A DNA stretch of 6,424 nt from Candidatus Gastranaerophilales bacterium (GTDB lineage Bacteria; Cyanobacteriota; Vampirovibrionia; Gastranaerophilales; Gastranaerophilaceae), in NCBI GenBank assembly GCA_944323585.1, contig CALUTA010000088.1:1-6424 (forward strand), written 5' to 3'. The translations under genes were made by a program, and so were the position numbers. Within the stretch, counting starts at the first letter, position 1. The number at the start of each line of letters is the position of its first letter. The notes under the pieces are model-generated. The model was given only the letters and a program-made list of their open reading frames with translations, was not told where the DNA came from and did no database searches. Positions 1 through 5,872 of this stretch are shown one piece after another.

Positions 1-34
1 ATAAAAACCAATAAATCTTTTTTAATAAACTATT

Positions 35-43
35 TGTTATAAT
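35..43 (+). promoter_or_regulatory. Candidate distal promoter of fic (extended -10)
   Basis: The bases read TGtTATAAT, an extended -10 element with a perfect TATAAT at 38-43. No good -35 hexamer is seen 16-18 bases upstream, which is tolerated for extended -10 promoters. Transcription would start near base 50, inside the left arm of the terminator hairpin at 46-68. Such a transcript would lack most of that arm. The same ten bases (TGTTATAATT) recur at 81-90. It may be a chance AT-rich match. Confidence 0.35.
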
Positions 44-45
44 TC

Positions 46-80
46 TCGCCTGAGCTCACCTCGGGCGATTTTCTTTTTTA
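46..80 (+). terminator. Rho-independent terminator of an upstream gene outside the window
   Basis: Bases 46-54 pair with 60-68 to give a 9-bp stem (core CGCCTGAG with CTCGGGCG, one T-G wobble) around a 5-base CTCAC loop. A run of ten T in eleven bases (69-79) follows at once. This is the classical intrinsic terminator form on the + strand. It would end a transcript from a gene left of the window and insulate fic, whose promoter lies immediately downstream. Bases 1-45 are AT-rich and hold no coding sequence that I can see. Confidence 0.75.
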
Positions 81-89
81 TGTTATAAT
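81..89 (+). promoter_or_regulatory. Likely proximal promoter of fic (extended -10)
   Basis: TGtTATAAT gives an extended -10 with a consensus TATAAT at 84-89. The region where a -35 would lie (61-66) is the right arm of the terminator and does not match TTGACA, so activity would rest on the extended -10. Start of transcription would be near base 96, leaving a leader of only about 11 bases that contains the AGAGG Shine-Dalgarno at 97-101, five bases before the ATG. Confidence 0.55.
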
Positions 90-106
90 TATAACCAGAG
101 GTACTT

Positions 107-715
107 ATGGTTTTAGAAAATAAACTCGGTATTACCGAATCTGCTGAACTTGCAAGGATTGAAGAAAAATTAAGCAAAAAAAAAGCGCTTGAATTATTTG
201 AATGCGGTCTGCCGCATTATCTTGAAACCGGTAAGTTTGAAACGCTGGCTTATATCCACAAATTTCTGTTCGGAGAAATTTACGACTTCGCCGGTGAAAT
301 CCGCTCTGTCAACATTGCTAAAGGCAATTTCCGCTTTGCGCCGGTTATGTATTTGAAAAATGCGCTTGAACATATCGACGCTATGCCGCAGTCAAATTTT
401 GACGAAATTGTCGAAAAATACGTCGAAATGAATATCGCACATCCTTTCCGCGAAGGCAACGGCAGAAGTACACGTATCTGGCTTGACTTTATCTTTAAAA
501 AAGAATTGAATAAAGTTGTTGACTGGAATAATGTCGATAAAGAAGACTACCTCGCTGCTATGGAAAGAAGCCCTGTTAAAGATATCGAAATTAAGCATAT
601 TTTAAAAAACGCTCTGACTGATGATATCCACAACAGAGAAGTTTTTATGAAAGGAATTGATGCAAGTTACAACTACGAAGGCTATCATTTCTACAAAACC
701 GGAGAGCTTGATTAA
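107..715 (+). CDS. fic: Fic-domain protein adenylyltransferase (AMPylator), class III self-inhibited
   Basis: This 202-residue protein belongs to the Fic family, which transfers AMP from ATP to a hydroxyl side chain of a target protein. The full motif HPFREGNGRSTR lies at 112-123, with catalytic His112, the Asp/Glu position Glu117 and ATP-phosphate-binding Arg120 and Arg123. The target-docking flap is near 67-78 (KGNFRFA). A C-terminal SYNYEG at 187-192 matches the inhibitory [S/T]xxxE[G/N] motif, so Glu191 should pair with Arg123 and block ATP until relieved. From memory it aligns almost without gaps to Neisseria meningitidis Fic (His107, Glu186 there), whose reported target is gyrase subunit B; this target is inferred here, not seen. 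Tyr188 and Tyr193 match the positions of reported autoadenylylation. The start has AGAGG five bases upstream and an in-frame TAA at 92-94. An A9 run at 176-184 lies in codons 24-26. No antitoxin gene adjoins, as expected for class III. Confidence 0.93.
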   Translation: MVLENKLGITESAELARIEEKLSKKKALELFECGLPHYLETGKFETLAYIHKFLFGEIYDFAGEIRSVNIAKGNFRFAPVMYLKNALEHIDAMPQSNFDEIVEKYVEMNIAHPFREGNGRSTRIWLDFIFKKELNKVVDWNNVDKEDYLAAMERSPVKDIEIKHILKNALTDDIHNREVFMKGIDASYNYEGYHFYKTGELD

Positions 716-731
716 TAAAATTCTTTGTTCG

Positions 732-740
732 TGGTAAAAT
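732..740 (+). promoter_or_regulatory. Candidate promoter for purA (extended -10)
   Basis: TGgTAAAAT lies in the 62-base gap between fic and purA, with TAAAAT at 735-740 matching five of six consensus positions. The -35 position (712-717, TTAATA) is weak. Transcription would begin near 747 and give a leader of about 30 bases, too short for a purine riboswitch. No hairpin terminator is seen after fic, so purA may also be read through from the fic promoter. Confidence 0.35.
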
Positions 741-763
741 AATTCTGTTGATATTAGATTTAC

Positions 764-772
764 AAGGAAGGG
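764..772 (+). promoter_or_regulatory. Shine-Dalgarno site that fixes the purA start
   Basis: AAGGAAGGG ends five bases before the ATG at 778. An in-frame TTG at 748 would extend the protein by ten residues that the PurA family lacks and has no ribosome site ahead of it. The strong site here decides for 778. Confidence 0.8.
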
Positions 773-777
773 ATATT

Positions 778-2055
778 ATGACAAATAAAGTTGTTGTTGG
801 CGCTCAGTGGGGCGACGAAGGTAAAGCTAAAATTACTGATATTCTTGCGCATGATGCGGATTTAATCATTCGTTATCAGGGCGGCTGCAATGCAGGCCAC
901 ACCGTCGTTGCGGACAACAAAACTTTTAAATTTCACCTTATCCCGTCAGGAATTCTCTATAAAGGCAAAACCTGCTTCCTCGGTGCCGGAACCGTCATCC
1001 TGCCTGAATTCTTTGAGCAGGAAGTGAATGAACTTATTGCTCAGGGTATTGACGTTTCAGGGCTTAAAATAAGCCCGCTGGCTTCTATCACAATGCCTTA
1101 TCACACCGAAGTCGACGGCTACACCGAAAGCACCGCCGGCAAAGGCAAAATCGGCACCACTAAAAAAGGTATCGGACCGACTTACACGGACAAAGCCGCA
1201 AGAATCGGACTTAAGATAGGCGACCTTTATTCTGAAGAAACTTTGAGCGAAAAACTGGACATCATCCTTCCTATCAAAAACAAAACCCTTGAAAAAGTAT
1301 ACGGTCTTCAGCCTTACACCAAAGAATGCCTGCTTTCTCTCTGCGAAAAATATGCACAAATTTTCAAGCCCTATGTCTGCTTTGAATGGCAGGAACTTCT
1401 CGAAAATTCACGCAAAAAACAAATTCTCTTTGAAGGCGCTCAAGGTGTGATGCTTGACGTTGATTACGGAACTTATCCTTTCGTAACCTCCTCAAACCCC
1501 ATAGGCGGCGGGGCTTCAACAGGAAGCGGATATGGCCCGACGATGATTGATGAAGTTATCGGGGTTGCAAAGGCTTACGTAACCCGTGTAGGCGAAGGGC
1601 CTTTCGTAACCGAACTTACGGACGAAACAGGCGAAAAAATCAGACAAATCGGCCACGAATTCGGTGTTACAACAGGGCGCCCCAGAAGATGCGGATGGTT
1701 TGATGCCGTTATTATGAGATATTCGGTGCTTGTCGGAGGTTTGACGTCCGTTGCGCTCACTAAAGCTGATGTTTTCGATTCCTTCGACGAAATCAAAGTC
1801 TGCACTGCTTACAAAGACACCCGCAGCGGCAAAATATACAGCCACTACCCGACTGATGTCTTTATGCACAAATACCTTGAACCGGTTTACGAAACTCACA
1901 AAGGCTGGAAATCCGATATCTCCGAAATCAGGGATTACGAAAAGCTTCCGGAAAATTGCAGAAAATATCTTGAAAGGCTTGAAGAACTCCTCGGTGTTCC
2001 GGTTTCTATCGTCAGCGTCGGCCCCGACAGAGAGCAAACTATCTTCAAAAAATAG
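778..2055 (+). CDS. purA: Adenylosuccinate synthetase
   Basis: This enzyme makes adenylosuccinate from IMP, aspartate and GTP, the first step committed to AMP, in the cytoplasm. The 425 residues fit the usual 425-435. Visible motifs are QWGDEGKAK at 10-18 (catalytic base Asp13, GTP loop), GGCNAGH at 35-41 with catalytic His41, the IMP-binding GTTKKGIGPTY at 126-136 continuing to Lys139 and Arg142, FEGAQG at 218-223, DYGTYPFVTSSNP at 229-241, the aspartate-binding loop VTTGRPRR at 297-304, and TKAD at 328-331 as the guanine-recognising NKxD-like motif. The loop has Ala17 where E. coli has Gly, a replacement I recall from other bacterial PurA proteins. All catalytic residues are kept, so it should be active. 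The start is ATG 778 behind AAGGAAGGG. It lies 62 bases after fic on the same strand; co-transcription is possible, but an AMP-producing enzyme beside an AMP-transferring one may be coincidence. Confidence 0.98.
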   Translation: MTNKVVVGAQWGDEGKAKITDILAHDADLIIRYQGGCNAGHTVVADNKTFKFHLIPSGILYKGKTCFLGAGTVILPEFFEQEVNELIAQGIDVSGLKISPLASITMPYHTEVDGYTESTAGKGKIGTTKKGIGPTYTDKAARIGLKIGDLYSEETLSEKLDIILPIKNKTLEKVYGLQPYTKECLLSLCEKYAQIFKPYVCFEWQELLENSRKKQILFEGAQGVMLDVDYGTYPFVTSSNPIGGGASTGSGYGPTMIDEVIGVAKAYVTRVGEGPFVTELTDETGEKIRQIGHEFGVTTGRPRRCGWFDAVIMRYSVLVGGLTSVALTKADVFDSFDEIKVCTAYKDTRSGKIYSHYPTDVFMHKYLEPVYETHKGWKSDISEIRDYEKLPENCRKYLERLEELLGVPVSIVSVGPDREQTIFKK

Positions 2056-2058
2056 TTT

Positions 2059-2077
2059 TCACAAATGACCTTTGTGA
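2059..2077 (+). other. Small stem-loop just after purA
   Basis: TCACAAA and TTTGTGA form a perfect 7-bp inverted repeat around a TGACC loop, starting four bases after the purA stop codon. No T-tract follows (the next bases are CGTATAG), so it is not a typical intrinsic terminator. It could protect the 3' end of the mRNA or help a factor-dependent stop. Confidence 0.4.
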
Positions 2078-2090
2078 CGTATAGAAGTTA

Positions 2091-2161
2091 TGGGATTCTT
2101 CGCCTTCTGTTATTCTGAGGGCTTCACCCGAAAAATCTCAAATAATCTGCTCAGAATGACA
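2091..2161. repeat. Decayed palindromic intergenic repeat (REP/MITE-like)
   Basis: TGTTATTCTGAG (2108-2119) pairs with CTCAGAATGACA (2150-2161) over 12 bp with one wobble. A second arm pair, GGGATTCTTCG (2092-2102) with CGAAAAATCTC (2129-2139), matches at 10 of 11 positions, and a GGG/CCC mini-hairpin around CTTCA lies at 2119-2129. The two long pairings interlock, so both cannot form as simple hairpins together. The pieces TTCTGAG, GATTCTTCGCCTTC and CTCAGAATGACA resemble, from memory, a palindromic repeat scattered between genes in several bacterial phyla, typically ending in CTCAGAATGACA. This copy looks like a rearranged or mutated remnant. It has no coding content. Confidence 0.6.
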
Positions 2162-2220
2162 AATTTATCCTATTTTTGTGTATGTCAGGAGATAATTGCG
2201 AAAGTTTTTATTCAATGAAT

Positions 2221-2251
2221 TTGACAACTAAAATTGTAAAAAAACTTAAAT
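2221..2251 (+). promoter_or_regulatory. Candidate promoter of the M16 peptidase gene
   Basis: A perfect -35 hexamer TTGACA lies at 2221-2226. The best downstream -10 is TTAAAT at 2246-2251, four of six matches with a long 19-base spacer, so the assignment is weak. The region is strongly AT-rich. Transcription would start near 2258 and give a leader of about 55 bases up to the ATG at 2313. A partial alternative, TATAAG at 2291-2296, has no -35 partner. Confidence 0.35.
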
Positions 2252-2265
2252 TTTTAAGCAATTTT
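2230..2265. other. AT-rich nested inverted repeat before the M16 gene
   Basis: CTTAAA and TTTAAG (2245-2250 and 2253-2258) form an inner palindrome. AAAATTG (2230-2236) and CAATTTT (2259-2265) form an outer arm pair, with an unpaired TAAAAAAA on the left side only. More T follows to 2267. It overlaps the candidate -10, so it may be a regulatory palindrome, a weak + strand terminator, or low-complexity AT sequence. Confidence 0.3.
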
Positions 2266-2312
2266 TTGTATGCGCAGGTTTTTAATATCATATAAGCAGT
2301 AAGGATTAGTGT

Positions 2313-5141
2313 ATGATTAAAATTACCCCGAATTTTACGGCAGGCAGTGTTTCGACTGTTAATAACAATATCAGGCAAAGTAAAGATAACAAAAATGTTT
2401 CGGCTCCTCCGGCTGAAAACAACACTCTTCCGAATATTCAGCCTGATTTTGCGGTAAAAACTCCGATGGCATATTCAAAACTCGGTGAATTTGATATTAC
2501 GTGCGGTTTAAAAGGCAGCCTGTATAAGCTTGCAAACGGGCAAAGAGTTGTGCTCATCCCTAAAGACGGCCCGACTGTTGTTAAAACTTACGTAAATACA
2601 GGTTCAATGAACGAACCGGATAATTTGCGGGGAATCAGCCACTATATTGAACATAACCTCTTTAACGGCTCAGAAGGACTCGAAGCAGGCGAATTTTTCC
2701 AAAAAGTCGACCAGATGGGAGCCTCCACAAATGCAAGTACAGGATTCTCTGAAACAAACTATTTTATAAGATCAAACCTACTCGGCAAAAATGATCTGGA
2801 AAATAAAATAAAAATCCATGCCTCAATGCTTGAAACACCTAAATTCGCTGAAACCATGCTTGATAAAGAAAAAGGTATTGTAAATTCCGAAATCAACATG
2901 ATTACGGGAAATCCCGTTAATATCGGTCTTAATAAAGCTCTGAAAAATCTTTATCAGATTAACACAAAATCCGTTGACATGATTGGAGGAACAACTTCTA
3001 ATATCAACAATCTGACCCGTGACGATATTGTAAATTACTTCAACGATAACTATTATCCGGCAAACATGACAACCGTTATTACAGGTGAAATCGAACCCGA
3101 AAAAACAATACAGCTTGTTGCTAAATACTTTAATTCAACCAAACGTCCGCCCGCATCAAGGCATTTTGAAGATTTAAGACCGATAAACAAGCCGGTTCGT
3201 GAAGATATAATCTCTGATAAAGCCACCGCAACTTCTGTAATTCTGACTTTTGACGGGCCTAAAAACAACGATACAAAAGGTAAAATTCTGACTCAGGCGC
3301 TGGCTCAAATTCTTACAATGTCAAAAACTTCAAGAATTGATAAAAAACTTCTTGACTACAACAGCAGCGCAATAACCGAAATCGAACGCATAAGTACAAA
3401 ACCTGATGACGGCCGCGCAATTATGATTATGGCAGACGGCACGGAAGAAAACTCCGAAAAAATTATAAAAACAATTTACACAGAAATTGCCAGAATTGCC
3501 TCCAACCCGCCGCAAGAAGACGAGCTTAACGTCGTAAAAAAACGCATGCTTAAAGATTTTTCAAGCCTGTTTGAACAATCAAACTATACAAATGCGCTCA
3601 TTGGCGGAGCCTTTTTGGACAATGATTTGAATATTGTAACTGACTTTGAAAAAACAGTTAATTCTATCACGCCGGAAGATATAACTCAGACTGCTAAAAA
3701 ATATCTCGATCTAAATAAGTGTTCTATAACTGTTGTACACCCCGCAGAGGCGAGTGAAGAAAGTATTAATGCAAATTATAACAAAACAAAGAAAATCTCC
3801 TTTACGGGCACTGCAGGCCCCAAACATGCAATCGATATGAATTCGGTAAAGGAATATCGTCTGGACAACAATTTTTCGGTAGTCCTCCACGATACTCAAA
3901 ACAATAATGCTTGCTTTGATATTTTGTATTCACACAACAAATACCCGCAAAATATGAAACCTGCAACAGATGCTCTTCTTTATAAAATCCTGAATGCAGG
4001 CACAATGGACAAAAATGAAATCGAATACCAGCAGGATCTCGATAAAAATTCGATAGACACAGTTTTTGCCTCCGGACAGACAGACCTTAAAATCAAATCG
4101 GATTTTTATGCTGACGATATGGAGCATGCACTTAAATCAGCAAAAGAAGTTCTGACAAACCCTAGATTTAAAGAAGAAACTTTGAACAGGATGAAACGGG
4201 AGCTTACGGATGACATAAAAACCATGGATAAAGATGCTTCAGACAAGCTTCTTCCGGAATTATACAAAGGCCTGCCGACAGGCTATTCAAAAAAAGAAAT
4301 TTTAGATTCCATAGATTCCGTCACTCTGGATGACATCAAATCTTTATACAATTATATTCTCCAAAACGGTCAGGCAAACATAGTTGTATCAGCCCCGTTT
4401 ACACGCAAACCAGAACTTAAACAGCTTATATTTAATGAAATAGCCGAGCTGCCAAAAGTTGCCCCTAAAAATTCAAACATAAAAGATATTTTTACAGAAA
4501 TTCCAGAGACAAAAGTTCTGACTGATGTTCATTCAAAAGCTCAAGCACAGATAATTGAAGCTTATAAATTCCCTATGAGCCAGAACATGAAAGATGAAAT
4601 TACGCTTAATCTTTTAAACACAATCCTCGGCGGTACACCTTCATCAAGACTCTTTCAGGATCTCAGAGAAAATCAGAAACTTGCATATTCCGTACGTTCA
4701 AATGTGAATTTTATGGATAATATAGGGACTCTTACTCTGGAAATCGGCACCACAACCGAAAATAAAGATACAGGTGAGGTAAGTTACGACAATCTTAAAC
4801 ATGCAATCGAGGGATTTAACAAACATATCGAAAAACTTAAGACAGAAAAAGTAAGCGATTCCGAGTTGAAAAATGCCAAACTTAAACTTAAGGATTCAAT
4901 TTTGAGCGCAAACGAAACCAACAAAGGCAAAAACGGTTCACTCGAATACGGATTAATTTCACCTTACGGAATATCACAGGAAAACAAGATTCTTGAAACA
5001 ATTGACGAAATCACAGCGGATGATATTTATAATGCGGCAAATTACGTATTCAAAAGCAAACCGCTCTATTCAATTCTTGCAACTGAAAACACCCTTAAGG
5101 AAAACAAAACCTATCTGGATTCGCTTGCAGACAAATCCTAA
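2313..5141 (+). CDS. Fused M16-family zinc metallopeptidase (pitrilysin/insulinase type)
   Basis: The 942-residue protein holds two M16 halves in one chain. In the N-terminal half (about 60-480) the inverted zinc motif HYIEH is at 110-114, with ligands His110 and His114 and catalytic Glu113; Glu193 in VNSEI is the third ligand and Glu186 the supporting acid seven residues before it. The C-terminal half (about 505-935) has no HxxEH and is presumably structural. It keeps SSRLFQDLRENQKLAYSV at 777-794, with the Arg785/Tyr792 pair used by M16 enzymes to hold the substrate chain. Such clamshell enzymes cut short unfolded peptides inside a chamber; the substrate here is unknown. Residues 1-50 are a polar Asn/Ser/Pro-rich leader with no hydrophobic core, so no Sec signal is seen and the cellular location is uncertain. 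The start has TAAGGA seven bases upstream. The stop overlaps that of the convergent DUF378 gene, with no terminator between. Confidence 0.95.
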   Translation: MIKITPNFTAGSVSTVNNNIRQSKDNKNVSAPPAENNTLPNIQPDFAVKTPMAYSKLGEFDITCGLKGSLYKLANGQRVVLIPKDGPTVVKTYVNTGSMNEPDNLRGISHYIEHNLFNGSEGLEAGEFFQKVDQMGASTNASTGFSETNYFIRSNLLGKNDLENKIKIHASMLETPKFAETMLDKEKGIVNSEINMITGNPVNIGLNKALKNLYQINTKSVDMIGGTTSNINNLTRDDIVNYFNDNYYPANMTTVITGEIEPEKTIQLVAKYFNSTKRPPASRHFEDLRPINKPVREDIISDKATATSVILTFDGPKNNDTKGKILTQALAQILTMSKTSRIDKKLLDYNSSAITEIERISTKPDDGRAIMIMADGTEENSEKIIKTIYTEIARIASNPPQEDELNVVKKRMLKDFSSLFEQSNYTNALIGGAFLDNDLNIVTDFEKTVNSITPEDITQTAKKYLDLNKCSITVVHPAEASEESINANYNKTKKISFTGTAGPKHAIDMNSVKEYRLDNNFSVVLHDTQNNNACFDILYSHNKYPQNMKPATDALLYKILNAGTMDKNEIEYQQDLDKNSIDTVFASGQTDLKIKSDFYADDMEHALKSAKEVLTNPRFKEETLNRMKRELTDDIKTMDKDASDKLLPELYKGLPTGYSKKEILDSIDSVTLDDIKSLYNYILQNGQANIVVSAPFTRKPELKQLIFNEIAELPKVAPKNSNIKDIFTEIPETKVLTDVHSKAQAQIIEAYKFPMSQNMKDEITLNLLNTILGGTPSSRLFQDLRENQKLAYSVRSNVNFMDNIGTLTLEIGTTTENKDTGEVSYDNLKHAIEGFNKHIEKLKTEKVSDSELKNAKLKLKDSILSANETNKGKNGSLEYGLISPYGISQENKILETIDEITADDIYNAANYVFKSKPLYSILATENTLKENKTYLDSLADKS

Positions 5142-5341
5142 TCAAATCTCGACAAATCTCTGTATGCAGCAATAGCATAAATAATTGCGGATATTCCGAC
5201 AAGAATATAAACAATTCTTGCAAAAAGTGTCATATCTCCAAAAATCAACGCCACAAGATCAATTCCGAAAGCACCGACAAGCCCCCAGTTAAGCGCACCG
5301 ATAAGAACCAGAACAAATGTAATAATTTTCACAATATGCAT
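5138..5341 (-). CDS. DUF378 family two-helix membrane protein (YuzA-like)
   Basis: This 67-residue protein is almost wholly hydrophobic, with predicted membrane helices at about 3-23 and 38-58. The stretch IGALNWGLVGAFGIDLVA (14-31) is the hallmark of the DUF378 family, small inner-membrane proteins of unknown function. A charged tail YRDLSRFD closes the protein. The start is supported by AAGGAG on the minus strand (5351-5356) nine bases ahead of the ATG. The stop (TAG, 5138-5140) shares two bases with the TAA of the M16 peptidase gene arriving from the other side. It is 79 bases downstream of the small exported protein on the same strand with no strong terminator between, so the two may share a transcript. 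I cannot assign a role. Confidence 0.9.
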   Translation of the reverse strand: MHIVKIITFVLVLIGALNWGLVGAFGIDLVALIFGDMTLFARIVYILVGISAIIYAIAAYRDLSRFD

Positions 5342-5401
5342 AAAATTTATCTCCTTTTATGATTATTGTGATACGCATTTAGCATAAAAACATCCGACTA
5401 A

Positions 5402-5433
5402 TTGTTTACCCGATTAGGCATTATTTATCCGAT
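5402..5433. repeat. Imperfect short direct repeat between two minus-strand genes
   Basis: TTGTTTACCCGAT (5402-5414) and TTATTTATCCGAT (5421-5433) match at 11 of 13 positions, 19 bases apart. The second copy covers the last codons and stop of the exported-protein gene. A third weaker CCGA core lies at 5394-5397. It could be an operator region for the DUF378 gene or chance. Confidence 0.25.
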
Positions 5434-5813
5434 ATTTTGACATTTTTTTCGCTGATTGCCCAGGTTGCACCTGTTCTGTCAAGTACAAATCTTATCGGTA
5501 CATAAACCTTTTTCCCGCAGGCGCTGACAGTCCATAATTCTTCCCATTTTCCGTCAACATAAGCGCCGTTTTCGGTTTTAAGATCGTAAGGCTGCTTTGT
5601 AACCTTTGTATCAGTCACCGAGTATTTTTGGCAATCCTGAACTTTTATTTGTGCCATTGTATAAACAGGCATCAAAGTGTCGTATTGAAGTTTTTCATTT
5701 CCGAGTGTACCGCCCGGCAACGGCAGATTATAAGAAAGTTCCGGTTTCGCAAATGCAGCAGCACCGCAGAATAACAAAACTCCGACCATTATATTTTTTA
5801 AAATTAATTTCAT
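5421..5813 (-). CDS. Small Sec-exported protein of unknown function
   Basis: The 130-residue protein opens with a clear Sec signal peptide: positive MKLILKNIMV, a hydrophobic core, and AFA before the likely cleavage site between residues 22 and 23. Cys16 in LLFCGAA does not sit in a proper lipobox, so a lipoprotein is unlikely. The mature part of about 108 residues has exactly two cysteines, Cys61 and Cys99, which could form a disulphide outside the cytoplasm. The second half has the pattern WEELWTVSACGKKVYVPIRF (90-109) followed by DRTGATWAI, resembling from memory a group of small hypothetical periplasmic proteins sharing WxExWxVxxCG; I know no function for it. AGGAG (5820-5824 on the minus strand) precedes the ATG by six bases. 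The gene has its own candidate promoter inside the gap terminator region and lies upstream of DUF378 on the same strand. Confidence 0.85.
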   Translation of the reverse strand: MKLILKNIMVGVLLFCGAAAFAKPELSYNLPLPGGTLGNEKLQYDTLMPVYTMAQIKVQDCQKYSVTDTKVTKQPYDLKTENGAYVDGKWEELWTVSACGKKVYVPIRFVLDRTGATWAISEKNVKISDK

Positions 5814-5843
5814 TTTAAACTCCTTATTTTTAACTTTAAAATC

Positions 5844-5872
5844 AATATATCATTTTGCAAATAAAAAAACAA
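5844..5872 (-). promoter_or_regulatory. Candidate promoter of the exported-protein gene
   Basis: On the minus strand TGaTATATT gives an extended -10 (TATATT at 5849-5844, five of six matches). TTGTTT at 5872-5867 stands 17 bases upstream as a -35 with the key TTG. The start of transcription would be near 5837, about 24 bases before the ATG. The -35 lies in the 3' arm and T-tract of the gap terminator. Confidence 0.5.

Noticed and set aside
748..777. Alternative TTG start for purA adding ten residues
   Set aside because: No ribosome site precedes it, the extra residues are not part of the PurA family, and AAGGAAGGG stands correctly before ATG 778.
1516..2037. Open frame of 173 codons antisense to purA
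   Set aside because: It lies wholly within a certain gene on the other strand, the predicted protein resembles no family I know, and I see no ribosome site. The same applies to the shorter antisense frames at 392-598, 1057-1359 and 1575-1805 and those inside the peptidase gene.
107..2055. fic-purA as a toxin-antitoxin or purine-sensing defence pair
   Set aside because: PurA is a complete housekeeping enzyme and the Fic protein carries its own inhibitory motif, so no partner is needed. Adjacency alone does not support a dedicated system.
1751..2068. Second + strand frame of 105 codons overlapping the end of purA
   Set aside because: It is an out-of-frame shadow of purA of low-complexity Ser/Lys/Thr composition with no own start signal.
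2182..2295. Possible 37-residue ORF in the purA-peptidase gap
   Set aside because: No Shine-Dalgarno precedes its ATG, it runs through the TTGACA and the AT-rich palindrome, and the peptide is what AT-rich noncoding sequence would give.
2056..2312. Riboswitch or small RNA gene in the purA-peptidase gap
   Set aside because: The stem-loops match no riboswitch class I know, there is no T-tract terminator after them, and the palindromic repeat explains most of the structure.
4993..5175. + strand frame of 60 codons running past the peptidase stop
   Set aside because: It overlaps the end of the peptidase gene out of frame and the 3' end of DUF378, and has no ribosome site or recognisable motif.
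5458..5813. Lipoprotein signal in the small exported protein because of Cys16
   Set aside because: The residues before the cysteine (LLF) do not fit a lipobox, since Phe is at -1, and a good AFA signal peptidase I site follows.
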